From positions 186,001 through 250,000 of the forward strand of contig NZ_JAJUBB010000003.1 of NCBI RefSeq assembly GCF_028683135.1: a DNA stretch of 64,000 nt, given 5' to 3'. Source of the stretch: Enterovibrio qingdaonensis. Its GTDB lineage: Bacteria; Pseudomonadota; Gammaproteobacteria; Enterobacterales; Vibrionaceae. The position numbers were made by a program, and so were the translations under genes. This document shows, in pieces, positions 9,448-18,620 of this stretch. Numbering within the stretch: the first letter of the stretch is position 1; every line of letters begins with the position of its first letter. The notes beneath the pieces were generated by a model. That model had not been told where the DNA came from. It made no database searches and was given only the letters and a program-made list of their open reading frames with translations.

Positions 9448-11823
9448 TTATGGCCCACGTACAACTTGCGTGTTTCCAGATAAAGAAACAGCAGCGGCAA
9501 CGAGAGCTTGTCCGAAAGCCAACCCGCCATCGTTGGCGGGAATCTGTTGATGGATGATAACCTCGATTCGGTGTTGTTTCAGACGTTGAACGGTCGCTTC
9601 CAATAAGATCCGGTTTTGAAATACACCACCACTCAGCGCGACTTTGGGCCAAATAGTATGAGTATCGAAAAGGTGTAAAACCATTTGGCAAATTGCATCA
9701 GCAACACTCAAGTGAAACTTGCGTGCGATCGTGCTCGCTTCGACGCCGTTTTGCATGTCCGCCATTAAACGTGGCCACATGGGCGATGGGTTCAGTTTGG
9801 CGGGCTCGCCATCTTCAATAAAAAATGGGTATCGGTCCGTCGGGTCTGACATGCCAAGATTCGCCAGAGCTTCCAATTCAATCGCCGCTTGCCCTTCGTA
9901 GCTTTGCTCATAAACACACACTGACAGTAACGCGGATACTGCATCAAACAATCGCCCAGCTGATGACGACAAAGGAGAATTAGTGTTGTGAACAATCATA
10001 GAATCGATTGTTTTTATTGCGTCTCTATCTAGGCCTAGCGCAGTAAACAATGCTTCTTTTTCATGCGGTTCCAACGTTATGCTTTTCAATCGCGCAATCA
10101 GGTTTCGCCAAGGTTGTGTAATGGCTTTAGAGCCACCCGGTAATGCCGCCTCAGAGAAATGGCCAACGCGCGTAAACCCGCGATAATCTGCTAGAAGAAA
10201 CTCGCCGCCCCAAAGTGAACCATCCACGCCGAAACCTAAGCCATCCAGCACGACACCAAGCACTGCATCATGATCAATGGGCAATTGATTATCCCCCATA
10301 CACGCTGCAACGTGCGCGTGATGGTGTTGAACGTTTATTTGGGTTTCACTGGGATAGGTATTCTTTGCAAACTTTGTCGCTATGTATTCGGGATGACAAT
10401 CGACGGCAACCCGTTCGGGTGTAAAGCGATACAAGGATTGGTAATGGTGCAGTATTCGTTGAAAATCTTCCCACACCCTTAGGCTTTCCAAGTCGCCGAT
10501 ATACTGACTCAAGATTGCGCCATGTTTTGACAGCAAACAGAATGCGTTTTTTACTTCTCCGCCTAATGCCAGCACCTGAGTTGTTTGCTCAAACCCTTTC
10601 GGCAAAGAGATTGGCGATGGGGCTAATCCCCTTGCCCTTCGCAAAACCTGCATGCCTAACGCTGTCTGTTTGAGCACCGAATCATCGGCACGAATCACGA
10701 TATCACGATCATGAAGAAGCCAAATATCAGCAATACCAGAGAGTTCATTAATGGCTTCTTGATTGTCAAAACACTGGGGATTCCCGCTACGATTTGCCGA
10801 GGTCATGACTAGTGGCACATCAACATCTCGACACAGCAAAAGGTGCAGCGGTGTCGTGGGTAACATAACGCCAAGCTCTCTGAGATTAGGTGCTACCGAA
10901 GGCACTATCTCACGTAAACCAATACCACAATGTGACACCGTCACATCCCTTTGAGGCATGATAACTACTGGGCTGCTGGCTTTTTTGAGTGCATCAATTG
11001 CCATTTGCGACGGTTCACAGTAACGGAGAACCTGTTCCGAATCTTTCATCATCACTGCGAAAGGCTTATGTGGTCGTAATTTCCGATTTCTCAGGGTCGT
11101 CACTGCATGTTCGTTTGTCGCATCACAAACCAAATGGAAGCCACCCAGCCCTTTTACTGCAACAATTTTACCTTGCTGGATATAGCGTGCTGCACGTTGA
11201 ATTACGTCAAGAGAATCGACTCCGTTAGACGTGACCTCATCGCCATCGGCATTACTGAGCCAAACACGAGGTCCACATTCAGGGCAAGCGATGGGTTGCG
11301 CATGAAAACGGCGATTTGCAGGATTGAGGTATTCGCGCTCGCATTGCTCACAAAGTGGAAACGTCGCCATACTGGTTTTTGGTCGGTCGTATGGCAGTGC
11401 GCTGATAATAGTCAGCCTTGGCCCACAGTGCGTGCAGTTTGTGAAGGGATAGCGATATCGACGGCTGTTTGGATCCAGCGTCTCTTCTGCACACTCAGAA
11501 CACACCACAGCATCAACGGGAATGCCGGCATTGATCGCCTCAGTTTCATCACTTTCAGCGATGGTAAATCCGTCTGGACAGGGACCTAAGTCTAGGGTTT
11601 TTGTCTCAACCGCCGAGATCGAGGCCAGCGGTGGACATTCCTGATGGATCGTATCGATAAACCGTGTTGCAAGAGGCAAGTCGCACCAAAGTTCAACAAT
11701 GACGCCTTCGCCATCATTAAAAACGTGTCCCTTCAGTTCTAGTTGTTGCGCGACTCGCCAGACGGTAGGCCGAAAACCTACCCCCTGAACGACACCGCGG
11801 ATTCGATACCTAAATCCAATCAT
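9448..11823 (-). CDS. hypF: HypF carbamoyltransferase
   Basis: Makes the cyanide precursor of the hydrogenase active site: it moves a carbamoyl group from carbamoyl phosphate via carbamoyl-AMP to the C-terminal cysteine of HypE. The 791 residues match full-length HypF. An acylphosphatase domain opens the protein (GVVQGVGFRPT). Two zinc fingers follow (CSEC...CTHC and CEQC...CPEC, roughly residues 105-185), then a YrdC-like domain (about 200-390) and a Kae1-like domain with VQHHHAHVAACM. It starts eight bases after hupE. One HypF serves both hydrogenases here. Confidence 0.96.
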   Translation of the reverse strand: MIGFRYRIRGVVQGVGFRPTVWRVAQQLELKGHVFNDGEGVIVELWCDLPLATRFIDTIHQECPPLASISAVETKTLDLGPCPDGFTIAESDETEAINAGIPVDAVVCSECAEETLDPNSRRYRYPFTNCTHCGPRLTIISALPYDRPKTSMATFPLCEQCEREYLNPANRRFHAQPIACPECGPRVWLSNADGDEVTSNGVDSLDVIQRAARYIQQGKIVAVKGLGGFHLVCDATNEHAVTTLRNRKLRPHKPFAVMMKDSEQVLRYCEPSQMAIDALKKASSPVVIMPQRDVTVSHCGIGLREIVPSVAPNLRELGVMLPTTPLHLLLCRDVDVPLVMTSANRSGNPQCFDNQEAINELSGIADIWLLHDRDIVIRADDSVLKQTALGMQVLRRARGLAPSPISLPKGFEQTTQVLALGGEVKNAFCLLSKHGAILSQYIGDLESLRVWEDFQRILHHYQSLYRFTPERVAVDCHPEYIATKFAKNTYPSETQINVQHHHAHVAACMGDNQLPIDHDAVLGVVLDGLGFGVDGSLWGGEFLLADYRGFTRVGHFSEAALPGGSKAITQPWRNLIARLKSITLEPHEKEALFTALGLDRDAIKTIDSMIVHNTNSPLSSSAGRLFDAVSALLSVCVYEQSYEGQAAIELEALANLGMSDPTDRYPFFIEDGEPAKLNPSPMWPRLMADMQNGVEASTIARKFHLSVADAICQMVLHLFDTHTIWPKVALSGGVFQNRILLEATVQRLKQHRIEVIIHQQIPANDGGLAFGQALVAAAVSLSGNTQVVRGP

Positions 11824-11831
11824 ATGGAGTG

Positions 11832-12425
11832 TTACACAACTAACAGCATCATTCCGCTAAGTGCTATTGCACCACCAGAAATCGGAACGACGGCTTTTGT
11901 TTGCTTTGCCTTCAGCATTACAGTGGCAAACACGCTTCCACATAAAATCAGCATGGCTGACGAGAGGAGAAAACCGAACAGATAGGCCGCGATGTTGACG
12001 GAAAGCGGCATTTCCGTACCGTGCGCAAAGCCATGTACCAAGGCGAAAGATACCGTGATTGGCAGCGTTGCTAATAAGGGGAGAGATTTACCGGCCACCA
12101 GCAAGAGCCCGAGCAATAGCACGGACGTGGCGATGCCAGTTTCGACCATCGGTATGCTTGCCCCCCACAACGCCATTGAGGCACCGAACAATAGCGCGAG
12201 TAAAAAGGCGACGGGAACCTGAAGTGCCGCGTTTTTTCTGCCACCATTTTTGAGCAATACCGCCCATATGCCTATCGCTAGGAGCGCGAGAAAATGATCA
12301 AGACCTGTGATTGGGTGCAAGAGGCCAGCGAGAAGTCCACTCTCCCCATGACCAGTATGCGCGAATGCGGCAAGCGGCATCGAAGATAACAAGATCGTTG
12401 CGAATTGAAGTCCTTTACGTTTCAT
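11832..12425 (-). CDS. hupE: HupE/UreJ family nickel permease-like membrane protein
   Basis: Small integral membrane protein thought to import nickel for hydrogenase in other bacteria. About 197 residues: a cleavable signal peptide ending near AFAHTGHGE, then the family motif HPITGLDHFLALLAIGIW and about five further hydrophobic segments. The mature protein would begin with a His-containing stretch, HTGHG, that could bind metal. I prefer the ATG at 12425 because AGGAAGG lies six bases before it; an in-frame ATG six bases upstream is also possible. Location between hypE and hypF fits a role in metal supply. Confidence 0.85.
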   Translation of the reverse strand: MKRKGLQFATILLSSMPLAAFAHTGHGESGLLAGLLHPITGLDHFLALLAIGIWAVLLKNGGRKNAALQVPVAFLLALLFGASMALWGASIPMVETGIATSVLLLGLLLVAGKSLPLLATLPITVSFALVHGFAHGTEMPLSVNIAAYLFGFLLSSAMLILCGSVFATVMLKAKQTKAVVPISGGAIALSGMMLLVV

Positions 12426-12485
12426 CTTCATCCTTCCTATTTCTATCAGCCAATAGGCTGCTCATTTCGGTTAATTTGAGGGCGT

Positions 12486-13550
12486 TTAGCAAATGCGAGG
12501 TAGCTGATCACCCGTCAGCATGTCTATCATTCGCTCACTGCCAAATGTTGTTTTCATTGAAACACCGGCGTAGGATCTCAACTCGGTCACAGCCTCTACG
12601 CGACCTATTACACAGGCGTTTTCTGCTCCTGGGCATTGCTTCAGAGCCCGCAACGCATTTTCAGCATCACTTGCCGGAACAACGGCAACAAACTTGCCTT
12701 CATTCGCGAGATAAAGCGGATCTAAGCCTAATAATTCGCATACTCCGCGCACTTCGTCTCTGACAGGTATCGCGGATTGATCCAATACGATCCTCACATC
12801 GCTGCTATCAGCAAATTCATTGAGAACCGTTGCTATTCCGCCGCGCGTCGCATCACGAAGACAATGAACCGCACTGCTTTTTAGCAAGGCGTTAACTTCT
12901 GAATACAAAGGCCTGCAGTCCGATTGGAGTTGAGTATCCAGTGACAAATCTTCTCTTGATGCCATGATCGTTGCACCGTGATCCCCCACCCATCCATTTA
13001 CAATGACGACGTCACCGACTTGTGCACCACTTGCACTGATATCAGTTTGCTCCGGAATAACGCCAATGCCAGATGTGTTGATAAATAGCTTATCTGCCGC
13101 GCCCTTATGAACCACCTTGGTATCCCCTGACACGATAGTGACACCCGCAATGTCAGCGGCTTTTTTCATGCTTGAAAGAATGCGACGAAGCGTATCGAGT
13201 GAAAGCCCTTCTTCAATGATCAACCCGCAGGTGAGATGACGAGGTTTCGCACCGCACATCGCAAGGTCATTGACGGTTCCATTGACGGCCAACGTACCGA
13301 TATCACCACCGGGAAATTCAAGTGGATCAACAACAAACGAATCTGTTGTCATCGCAAGCTGATCACCAAATGCAGTCAGTTCGCGTAAATCAATGCGAGC
13401 TTGATCTTCCAAAGCATCGAGGTGTGGATTGGAAAAGGCGGTAACGATCTCATTTTCAACGAGATCCCGCATAGCGACACCTCCGCTACCATGTGCCAAA
13501 GTAATACGTTGGATTTCTCTGGAGATATCGACTTTCTGCTGTAAGGACAT
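12486..13550 (-). CDS. hypE: HypE, thiocyanate-forming maturation protein
   Basis: ATP-dependent dehydratase that turns the carbamoyl group received from HypF into a thiocyanate on its own C-terminal cysteine, then passes cyanide to the HypCD iron. The protein has 354 residues of the PurM/AIRS fold. Family blocks seen are HGSGGVAMRDLVE at the start, DSFVVDPLEFPGGDIG, VSGDTKVV, and DATRGGIATVLNE. The end is the exact tetrapeptide PRIC that carries the reactive cysteine. It starts 14 bases after hypD. Confidence 0.96.
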   Translation of the reverse strand: MSLQQKVDISREIQRITLAHGSGGVAMRDLVENEIVTAFSNPHLDALEDQARIDLRELTAFGDQLAMTTDSFVVDPLEFPGGDIGTLAVNGTVNDLAMCGAKPRHLTCGLIIEEGLSLDTLRRILSSMKKAADIAGVTIVSGDTKVVHKGAADKLFINTSGIGVIPEQTDISASGAQVGDVVIVNGWVGDHGATIMASREDLSLDTQLQSDCRPLYSEVNALLKSSAVHCLRDATRGGIATVLNEFADSSDVRIVLDQSAIPVRDEVRGVCELLGLDPLYLANEGKFVAVVPASDAENALRALKQCPGAENACVIGRVEAVTELRSYAGVSMKTTFGSERMIDMLTGDQLPRIC

Positions 13551-13564
13551 AACTGCATTCCTTG

Positions 13565-14752
13565 TTAAACCGATTGAGAAGACGTATCAATCACCGCAAT
13601 TCGACCGCGCCCCTTTTCTGGCGAGCGATATCCATGATTGTAATAGGCAGCACACGCCCCCTCAGAAGACACCATCAAAGCACCGAGTGGATCTTGTGGC
13701 GTGCAATCTTTGCCATATCTTGCGCATTGCCAAGGCTTAATCAGCCCTTTCAATACCTCACCACATTGGCAGGTGTCTGGCTCTTGGGTAGCGTGACGAG
13801 ATATGCTGAATTTTGCCTCGGCGTCCCAAGCCGCATATTCAGGGCGAAGCCTCACACCTGCATCACCAATTTCGCCAAACCCTCTTAGTTCGGTCACAGG
13901 ATACGTCTGATACACGCGCTGGATAGCAGTGAGCCCAGGATCGTTGCCTTCTTTTTCTACAACGCGTCGATATTGATTTTCGACCTCACTGCGCTCGTCA
14001 GCAATTTGTGTCACCAGCATCAAAATGGATTGAAGAATATCGAGAGGTTCAAAGCCCGTAATCACAATCGGTTTGTGATAATCCTTAGCAATAAACTGAA
14101 ATGGGCCCAACCCAATGACCATGCTTACGTGGCCGGGAGCGAGAAATCCATCAAGCTTCAAATCAGGTTCATTCAGAATGGCTTCGATGGTGGGTGCTGT
14201 TGTTATGTGATTACAGAACAATGAGAAGTTATTGCGTTGTTCTTTCTCAGCTTGAAGGACGGTCAATGCCGTGCTCGGCATGGTGGTTTCAAAACCCAGC
14301 GCAAAGAAAACAATTTCTTTATCCGGGTGTCTTCGCGCCAGCTCCAATGCATCTAACGGAGAATAGACCATGCGGATATCGCAACCACCAGCTTTGGCGT
14401 CAAGCAAACTGCCATGTTTTCCCGGCACACGCATGGCATCGCCAAATGTCGTCAGTATCACATTCGGTTTAGAGGCAATTTCAATACAATCGTCCACCCT
14501 TCCCATGGGAAGAACACAAACCGGACAACCCGGGCCATGCACCATTTCAATGCGATCTGGCAGCAGATTTTCAATGCCATATTTAAACAATGTATGCGTG
14601 TGACCGCCGCAAAACTCCATCAATTGCAAAGGTCTCATCGGGGTGTTTGTGTCGTCTTCGCGTTTTTTCTCAATCACATCCAGTTTGTGATTTATAGCGT
14701 CTAAAACCGCTTTAACAACGTCAGGATTACGAAATTCATCAACGTACTTCAT
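13565..14752 (-). CDS. hypD: HypD, iron-sulfur scaffold for Fe(CN)2CO
   Basis: Forms the complex with HypC on which the Fe(CN)2CO group is built. Signature stretches are EFCGGHTHTLF, MVHGPGCPVCVLP, FALGFETTMPS and the C-terminal 4Fe-4S cysteines spread over CQCGEVLKGLIKPWQC, YGKDC and EGACAAY. The start at 14752 gives the family N-terminus MKYVDEFRNPDVV, has GAGGA upstream, and overlaps hypC by 14 bases; an open frame reaching 14800 adds residues with no family match. The product has 395 residues. Confidence 0.95.
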   Translation of the reverse strand: MKYVDEFRNPDVVKAVLDAINHKLDVIEKKREDDTNTPMRPLQLMEFCGGHTHTLFKYGIENLLPDRIEMVHGPGCPVCVLPMGRVDDCIEIASKPNVILTTFGDAMRVPGKHGSLLDAKAGGCDIRMVYSPLDALELARRHPDKEIVFFALGFETTMPSTALTVLQAEKEQRNNFSLFCNHITTAPTIEAILNEPDLKLDGFLAPGHVSMVIGLGPFQFIAKDYHKPIVITGFEPLDILQSILMLVTQIADERSEVENQYRRVVEKEGNDPGLTAIQRVYQTYPVTELRGFGEIGDAGVRLRPEYAAWDAEAKFSISRHATQEPDTCQCGEVLKGLIKPWQCARYGKDCTPQDPLGALMVSSEGACAAYYNHGYRSPEKGRGRIAVIDTSSQSV

Positions 14753-15050
14753 TGCTTCGGTCCTCACTGTTTGGAGAGCGAGATATCGATTCCATCGCAT
14801 CTAGCTCTTCCTGTAACTCACCAATTTCGGCTAATAACGTCAGCGTTTTATGGGCTTCTTCACTGTCTATTCGGCTCATGGCGAAGCCGACATGTACGAG
14901 TACCCACTCGCCAACGCATTGATGCGGTGACTCACCATTCAACACACATGCAATGTTCACAGGACGGCGAACACCAGATATTTCAACCATTGCAATGCAG
15001 TTTGCTTCATCTTCAATGCCAATTATTGTTCCGGGTATTCCTAGGCACAT
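14739..15050 (-). CDS. hypC: HypC/HupF hydrogenase chaperone
   Basis: Small chaperone that carries the Fe(CN)2CO unit from HypD to the large-subunit precursor. It begins with the essential MCLGIPG, where the second-residue cysteine binds iron, and has the family block GEWVLVHVGFAMSRID in the middle. At 103 residues it is a little longer than usual because of an acidic, Ser-rich tail after residue 85. Only one hypC-type gene is present for two hydrogenases. It lies between hoxA and hypD with short spacing. Confidence 0.95.
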   Translation of the reverse strand: MCLGIPGTIIGIEDEANCIAMVEISGVRRPVNIACVLNGESPHQCVGEWVLVHVGFAMSRIDSEEAHKTLTLLAEIGELQEELDAMESISRSPNSEDRSNEVR

Positions 15051-15061
15051 GGATCGCTTCC

Positions 15062-16522
15062 TTATTCGTTTTTCACTTTGTCTTGCTCGAGCCCGTAACG
15101 TTCGAGCTTCGCTCTTAACCCCACTCTGGATAGTCCAAGCTCTAGTGCGGCTTTGCTTTTATTCCACTTTTGACGAATGAGCGTCTGCTTGAGTATTCGT
15201 GCTTCCAATCGTTCCACGCGATCCTTAAGGCTTCCTTCATCCGTTTTCTCTTGGTCTAAAGCAGGGAGTTCGCCACACGTTTCTTGCAACACTTTGGCGG
15301 AAAGTAAATCCGCACCGAGCACAGTTGAATCCGTCATAACGAGCATTCGCCTAACTTCGTTTTCTAACTCTCTGACATTCCCTGGCCAGTGATAGGCTGA
15401 CATGCACTCAAGAGCTTCATCGCTAAACCCTTCAACGGGCTTGCTGTATGCAAGAACATGATGTTTCAGGATACTTTCCGCGATAACGGCAATATCCATG
15501 CTGCGCTCCCTAAGCGGCGGCACATGAATAGGCACAGCAGCGAGACGATAGTAAAGATCTTCACGAAACCGCCCCGCCAGCACTTCCTTCTCTAAGTTTC
15601 GATTCGTGGCGGAGATAATCCGAACATTGACCTTCCGACTTCGATTACTACCAAGAGGACGCATTTCCCCTTCTTGGAGGAATCGCAGTAGCTTTACCTG
15701 AAACTCCAGAGATGTATCGCCAATTTCGTCGAGAAACACCGTCCCACCGTCGGCTTGCTCAAGAAGGCCTATCCGTTCTGTTGTCGCCCCCGTAAAAGCA
15801 CCTCTCGCATGGCCAAATAGCTCGCTTTCCAACAGCTGAACTGGCATCGCTCCACAGTTTTCGGTGACAAATGGCTTATCTGCGCGATGGCTGCTGTAAT
15901 GGATTGCTCGGGTAATTAGTTCTTTCCCCGTTCCTGAATCGCCAGTGACCAATACAGGAATGTCATAAGGCGCAATTCGCGCAACCTGTTGGCACAGTGC
16001 TGTCATTGGACTATCGTCAGCACAAATAATGTTGTCGAAATGGTGACGATGTTTGAGCTCAGCACGTTTTTGCTGAAGTTTGCTGTCCCACGAAGGTGCA
16101 GTGAGCTTTAGTTCGATATTAAGCTGTTCATTTTCTTGCTGAAGTGTATGGAGACGAACGGCATTTTTTAACGTAAGAGTGAGGTGTTCCGGCTGCCATG
16201 GCTTGGGAATAAAGTTATAGATCCCAGCTTCATTAATCCCGTGAATCAGATCGTTTGGATCCGTGTATGCAGAGAGGATAATGCGTATCACATCAGGCCA
16301 CTGCTTGCGCACATTGGCGAGAAAATCAGTGCCGCTCATGTCCGGCATTTTCTGGTCTGATACCACAACTTGGACGGGGATCTCCGACAGCACCTTTTGT
16401 GCATCTGCAACATTGTCAGCGGTAAGAACACTAAAGTCCTCCTCCAAAACACGTCGCAATGCCTGTAGTGACATGGGTTCGTCATCTACGATCAGTACTA
16501 TCGGTAATCGCGTGCGTTGCAT
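15062..16522 (-). CDS. hoxA: HoxA/HupR-type sigma-54 response regulator
   Basis: NtrC-family activator that normally switches on hydrogenase promoters. Three parts are visible: a receiver ([20 protein letters not shown], acceptor in [11 protein letters not shown]), an AAA+ domain with [11 protein letters not shown] and the sigma-54 contact motif GAFTGA (in [16 protein letters not shown]), and a C-terminal Fis-type helix-turn-helix ([20 protein letters not shown]). The start at 16522 gives [16 protein letters not shown] and avoids running into hypB; the product has 486 residues. Being inside the hyp string, as in Cupriavidus, supports the name. Sigma-54-like promoters before hypA and hoxF are its probable targets. 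Confidence 0.9.
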   Translation of the reverse strand: MQRTRLPIVLIVDDEPMSLQALRRVLEEDFSVLTADNVADAQKVLSEIPVQVVVSDQKMPDMSGTDFLANVRKQWPDVIRIILSAYTDPNDLIHGINEAGIYNFIPKPWQPEHLTLTLKNAVRLHTLQQENEQLNIELKLTAPSWDSKLQQKRAELKHRHHFDNIICADDSPMTALCQQVARIAPYDIPVLVTGDSGTGKELITRAIHYSSHRADKPFVTENCGAMPVQLLESELFGHARGAFTGATTERIGLLEQADGGTVFLDEIGDTSLEFQVKLLRFLQEGEMRPLGSNRSRKVNVRIISATNRNLEKEVLAGRFREDLYYRLAAVPIHVPPLRERSMDIAVIAESILKHHVLAYSKPVEGFSDEALECMSAYHWPGNVRELENEVRRMLVMTDSTVLGADLLSAKVLQETCGELPALDQEKTDEGSLKDRVERLEARILKQTLIRQKWNKSKAALELGLSRVGLRAKLERYGLEQDKVKNE

Positions 16523-16538
16523 AATTGCACCACTTCTT

Positions 16539-17420
16539 TTAAAGACAACGTGGGTCGCTGTTTTTCGAGTTTTCGCGTGGATCAAAGAATTGGACCACAT
16601 CCATGTCAGAAGCTTTGTTCTGGCGTTCTAACGCGATTACATGCTGCTCTTTTAGCCAATCAAGCCAAACTGCCATACCCTCACCTGTCGTCGATGACAG
16701 CTCAATAATCACGGCGTTAGGATTAACCTGAAGGATGTTTTCCCGACACGCAGCCATATCAAATGACACATAAGGCAGTAGGTCGATCTTGTTCAAGATC
16801 ACCAGATCAGAAGCAGCAAACATGTTGGGGTATTTGAGCGGTTTGTCTTCGCCTTCCGTCACCGAAAGAATTGCTACTTTGCAGTACTCTCCGAGATCAA
16901 ACGCCGCGGGACAGACTAGATTTCCAACGTTCTCTATAAACAGTAAGGTATTCGCTTTTAATTGGAGATCATGAGCGGCATGACCGACCATGTGTGCATC
17001 CAGATGACAACCTTTCCCTGTATTGACTTGAATGGCGGGAACCCCAGTCGCTCGAATGCGCTCGGCATCATTCGTGGTTTGTTGGTCCCCCTCTATGACT
17101 GCAACTGACTGGGTGGTTTTAAGTATGGTGAGGGTATTAACCAGTAACGTGGTTTTACCAGAGCCCGGACTTGAAACAAGGTTAAGAACCAATTGCCCAT
17201 TGGCGATAAATAGTTCCCTATTTTCAGCAGCATATTGATCATTGTGAGCCAAAATGTTCTGTTCAATACTCACCATACGAGACTGACTGAGCCCAGGTAC
17301 ATGGGCCCCAGCAATACCTTCACCATAATGGTGGTCGTGACGAGCGTGATCATCGTGATGATGGTGATGATGGTGATGATTTTCAATACTGCTGTCGTTA
17401 CAGCCACAGACGGTACACAT
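16539..17420 (-). CDS. hypB: HypB, nickel-inserting GTPase
   Basis: GTPase that, with HypA, inserts nickel into the hydrogenase large subunit. The 293-residue protein starts with the high-affinity metal motif CTVCGC (residues 2-7). A His-rich segment follows, with eight consecutive histidines at about 15-22 and more to residue 31, likely nickel storage. The P-loop is [11 protein letters not shown], and [11 protein letters not shown] and [10 protein letters not shown] are typical of HypB. Its ATG shares one base with the hypA stop codon (TAATG). The repeated gtgatg triplets at 17340-17380 are simply this His run. Confidence 0.96.
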   Translation of the reverse strand: MCTVCGCNDSSIENHHHHHHHHDDHARHDHHYGEGIAGAHVPGLSQSRMVSIEQNILAHNDQYAAENRELFIANGQLVLNLVSSPGSGKTTLLVNTLTILKTTQSVAVIEGDQQTTNDAERIRATGVPAIQVNTGKGCHLDAHMVGHAAHDLQLKANTLLFIENVGNLVCPAAFDLGEYCKVAILSVTEGEDKPLKYPNMFAASDLVILNKIDLLPYVSFDMAACRENILQVNPNAVIIELSSTTGEGMAVWLDWLKEQHVIALERQNKASDMDVVQFFDPRENSKNSDPRCL

Positions 17421-17761
17421 TACTCAACCTCCACTTCCGCGATTCGCATATCCTCTCCTGCTGATAACGTCAGTCCGTGACTTCCGCAGTTCATACAGGG
17501 GGAATAGCGCGCTTGCATAGTCATTGTGCGTTGACAGTTATCACACCAACCCTGAGCCGGTACGATGTTAATTTTTAATTCCGCTTCTTCAGCCAAGGTA
17601 CCTAACGCAACGACAGGGAAACAAAACCGCAACGCCTCCACTTCAACTCCAGCAAACTGCCCGATGTCCAAGCGCAGACACAAAACCCGTGAAAACTGAT
17701 GATCTTCAGCATGGGACTTCAGTGTGTTCACTATGCTTTGGCAGATTGATAACTCGTGCAT
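17420..17761 (-). CDS. hypA: HypA, nickel metallochaperone
   Basis: Works with HypB to deliver nickel. The 113-residue protein starts [11 protein letters not shown], where the second-residue histidine is the nickel ligand. The structural zinc site is formed by CDNC and CMNC, near residues 73 and 92. First gene of the long hyp-hup string; a near-consensus sigma-54 promoter lies about 80-100 bases upstream. Confidence 0.95.
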   Translation of the reverse strand: MHELSICQSIVNTLKSHAEDHQFSRVLCLRLDIGQFAGVEVEALRFCFPVVALGTLAEEAELKINIVPAQGWCDNCQRTMTMQARYSPCMNCGSHGLTLSAGEDMRIAEVEVE

Positions 17762-17841
17762 ACGGCAACTCCCTCTTTCCGTCAGACTTTCATGTCAAAC
17801 TCAGCCTTATGACGGTGTGTACGTTATGCTCTGTAGTCTTC

Positions 17842-17857
17842 AGCACGTTACGTGCCA
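17842..17857 (-). promoter_or_regulatory. Sigma-54 promoter of the hyp-hup string
   Basis: Read on the minus strand the site is TGGCACGTAACGTGCT. The -24 half TGGCAC is perfect, the spacing is exact, and the -12 half is GTGC instead of TTGC, so one mismatch to TGGCAC-N5-TTGC. Transcription would start near 17830, about 70 bases before hypA. The gene for a sigma-54 activator (hoxA) is in the same string. The rest of the 355-base gap between hoxI and hypA holds possible activator sites and the hoxI terminator. Confidence 0.75.
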
Positions 17858-17966
17858 AGTTAGGAATGACGTTCGGTATTTCATGAAAAGCATCTATATA
17901 TAAGGGCTTCGCAATACCCACAACAATTTTAGGTATAAGGGAGGATTTAACAGAACGCTTACTGAA

Positions 17967-18003
17967 TGGAAGATTACTTTCCAGTTTTCTCGATAATTGG
18001 AAA
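17967..18003. promoter_or_regulatory. Possible HoxA upstream activator sites before hypA
   Basis: Three copies of a TTTCCA/TGGAA element lie here: TGGAAG (17967-17972), TTTCCA (17978-17983) and TGGAAA (17998-18003). The last two make an inverted repeat, TTTCCAnTT-N8-AAnTGGAAA. They sit 110-146 bases upstream of the -24 element, the usual distance for sigma-54 enhancers. TTTCCAGTT also occurs before the hox promoter. Function is inferred. Confidence 0.4.
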
Positions 18004-18024
18004 CTTAGCAGCCAGCGAATGGTT

Positions 18025-18059
18025 AAAAAAATCCCCTCGTCGATTGCTCTTAGAGGGGA
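18025..18059 (-). terminator. Intrinsic terminator of the hox operon
   Basis: On the minus strand the stem TCCCCTC/GAGGGGA (18032-18038 with 18053-18059) is followed by one A and seven T residues. It lies about 60 bases beyond the hoxI stop codon and separates the hox operon from the hyp string. Confidence 0.85.
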
Positions 18060-18116
18060 AAACCGGAAAGGTGGATTTATGGGGTTTTTAACTCAAAAAT
18101 CTTTGTTACTAACTCG

Positions 18117-18620
18117 TCAGTACCGCCCTTTACCGCCAGTGGCGATGTAGTCTGCCAGTTCTGCTTGCTGCTGACCTATCGCCGCCACGGTATGGTGGAC
18201 ACGTTTGACGACCGCTCGCATAAAATCAAAGACCAATTTAGGGTGTGTTGTGATCAGCGGATCGATGTCTTCGCGATTAAAACAAAGCACGCTCGCCTCA
18301 CCTAACGCCTGAACGGAAATCGTTCTTGGTTCGCCATCGATAAAGCTCAACTCGCCAATCAGGTCACCTTGGTTCAAGGTGTGAAGTAAACTGACTTTTC
18401 CGGTGCTTTTGTTTTCCCGACAAAACGCCAAGCGACCAGAGGTAACGATGTAAAAGCTATTTGCCACATCGCCAGCGCGATAGAGGAAGTCGCCATCGGT
18501 CAAACTTATCTCGGTTGCTGCTTGCTGAGCCAACACTTTTGCACCGTCCTCGCCGATATATCGCCCAATCGGTGCATCCAAAATAAGGCGAACTACATTC
18601 GTTTCATTGGGTATATTCAT
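18117..18620 (-). CDS. hoxI: HoxI-like cyclic-nucleotide-binding-fold subunit
   Basis: A 167-residue protein made mostly of one cNMP-binding beta-barrel. The phosphate-binding cassette reads GELSFIDGEPRTISVQA, with the glutamate and arginine kept. It is the last gene of hoxFUYHWI, the same order as in Cupriavidus necator, where HoxI is a subunit of the soluble hydrogenase linked to NADPH reaction. The start at 18620 has AAGGA upstream and overlaps the hoxW stop codon (ATGA). There is no DNA-binding domain, so it is not a Crp-type regulator. HoxI identity comes from context and fold. Confidence 0.75.
   Translation of the reverse strand: MNIPNETNVVRLILDAPIGRYIGEDGAKVLAQQAATEISLTDGDFLYRAGDVANSFYIVTSGRLAFCRENKSTGKVSLLHTLNQGDLIGELSFIDGEPRTISVQALGEASVLCFNREDIDPLITTHPKLVFDFMRAVVKRVHHTVAAIGQQQAELADYIATGGKGRY

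Noticed and set aside
17340-17381. Simple repeat of gtgatg units
   Set aside because: It is the coding sequence of the His-rich segment of HypB, a normal feature of that protein.
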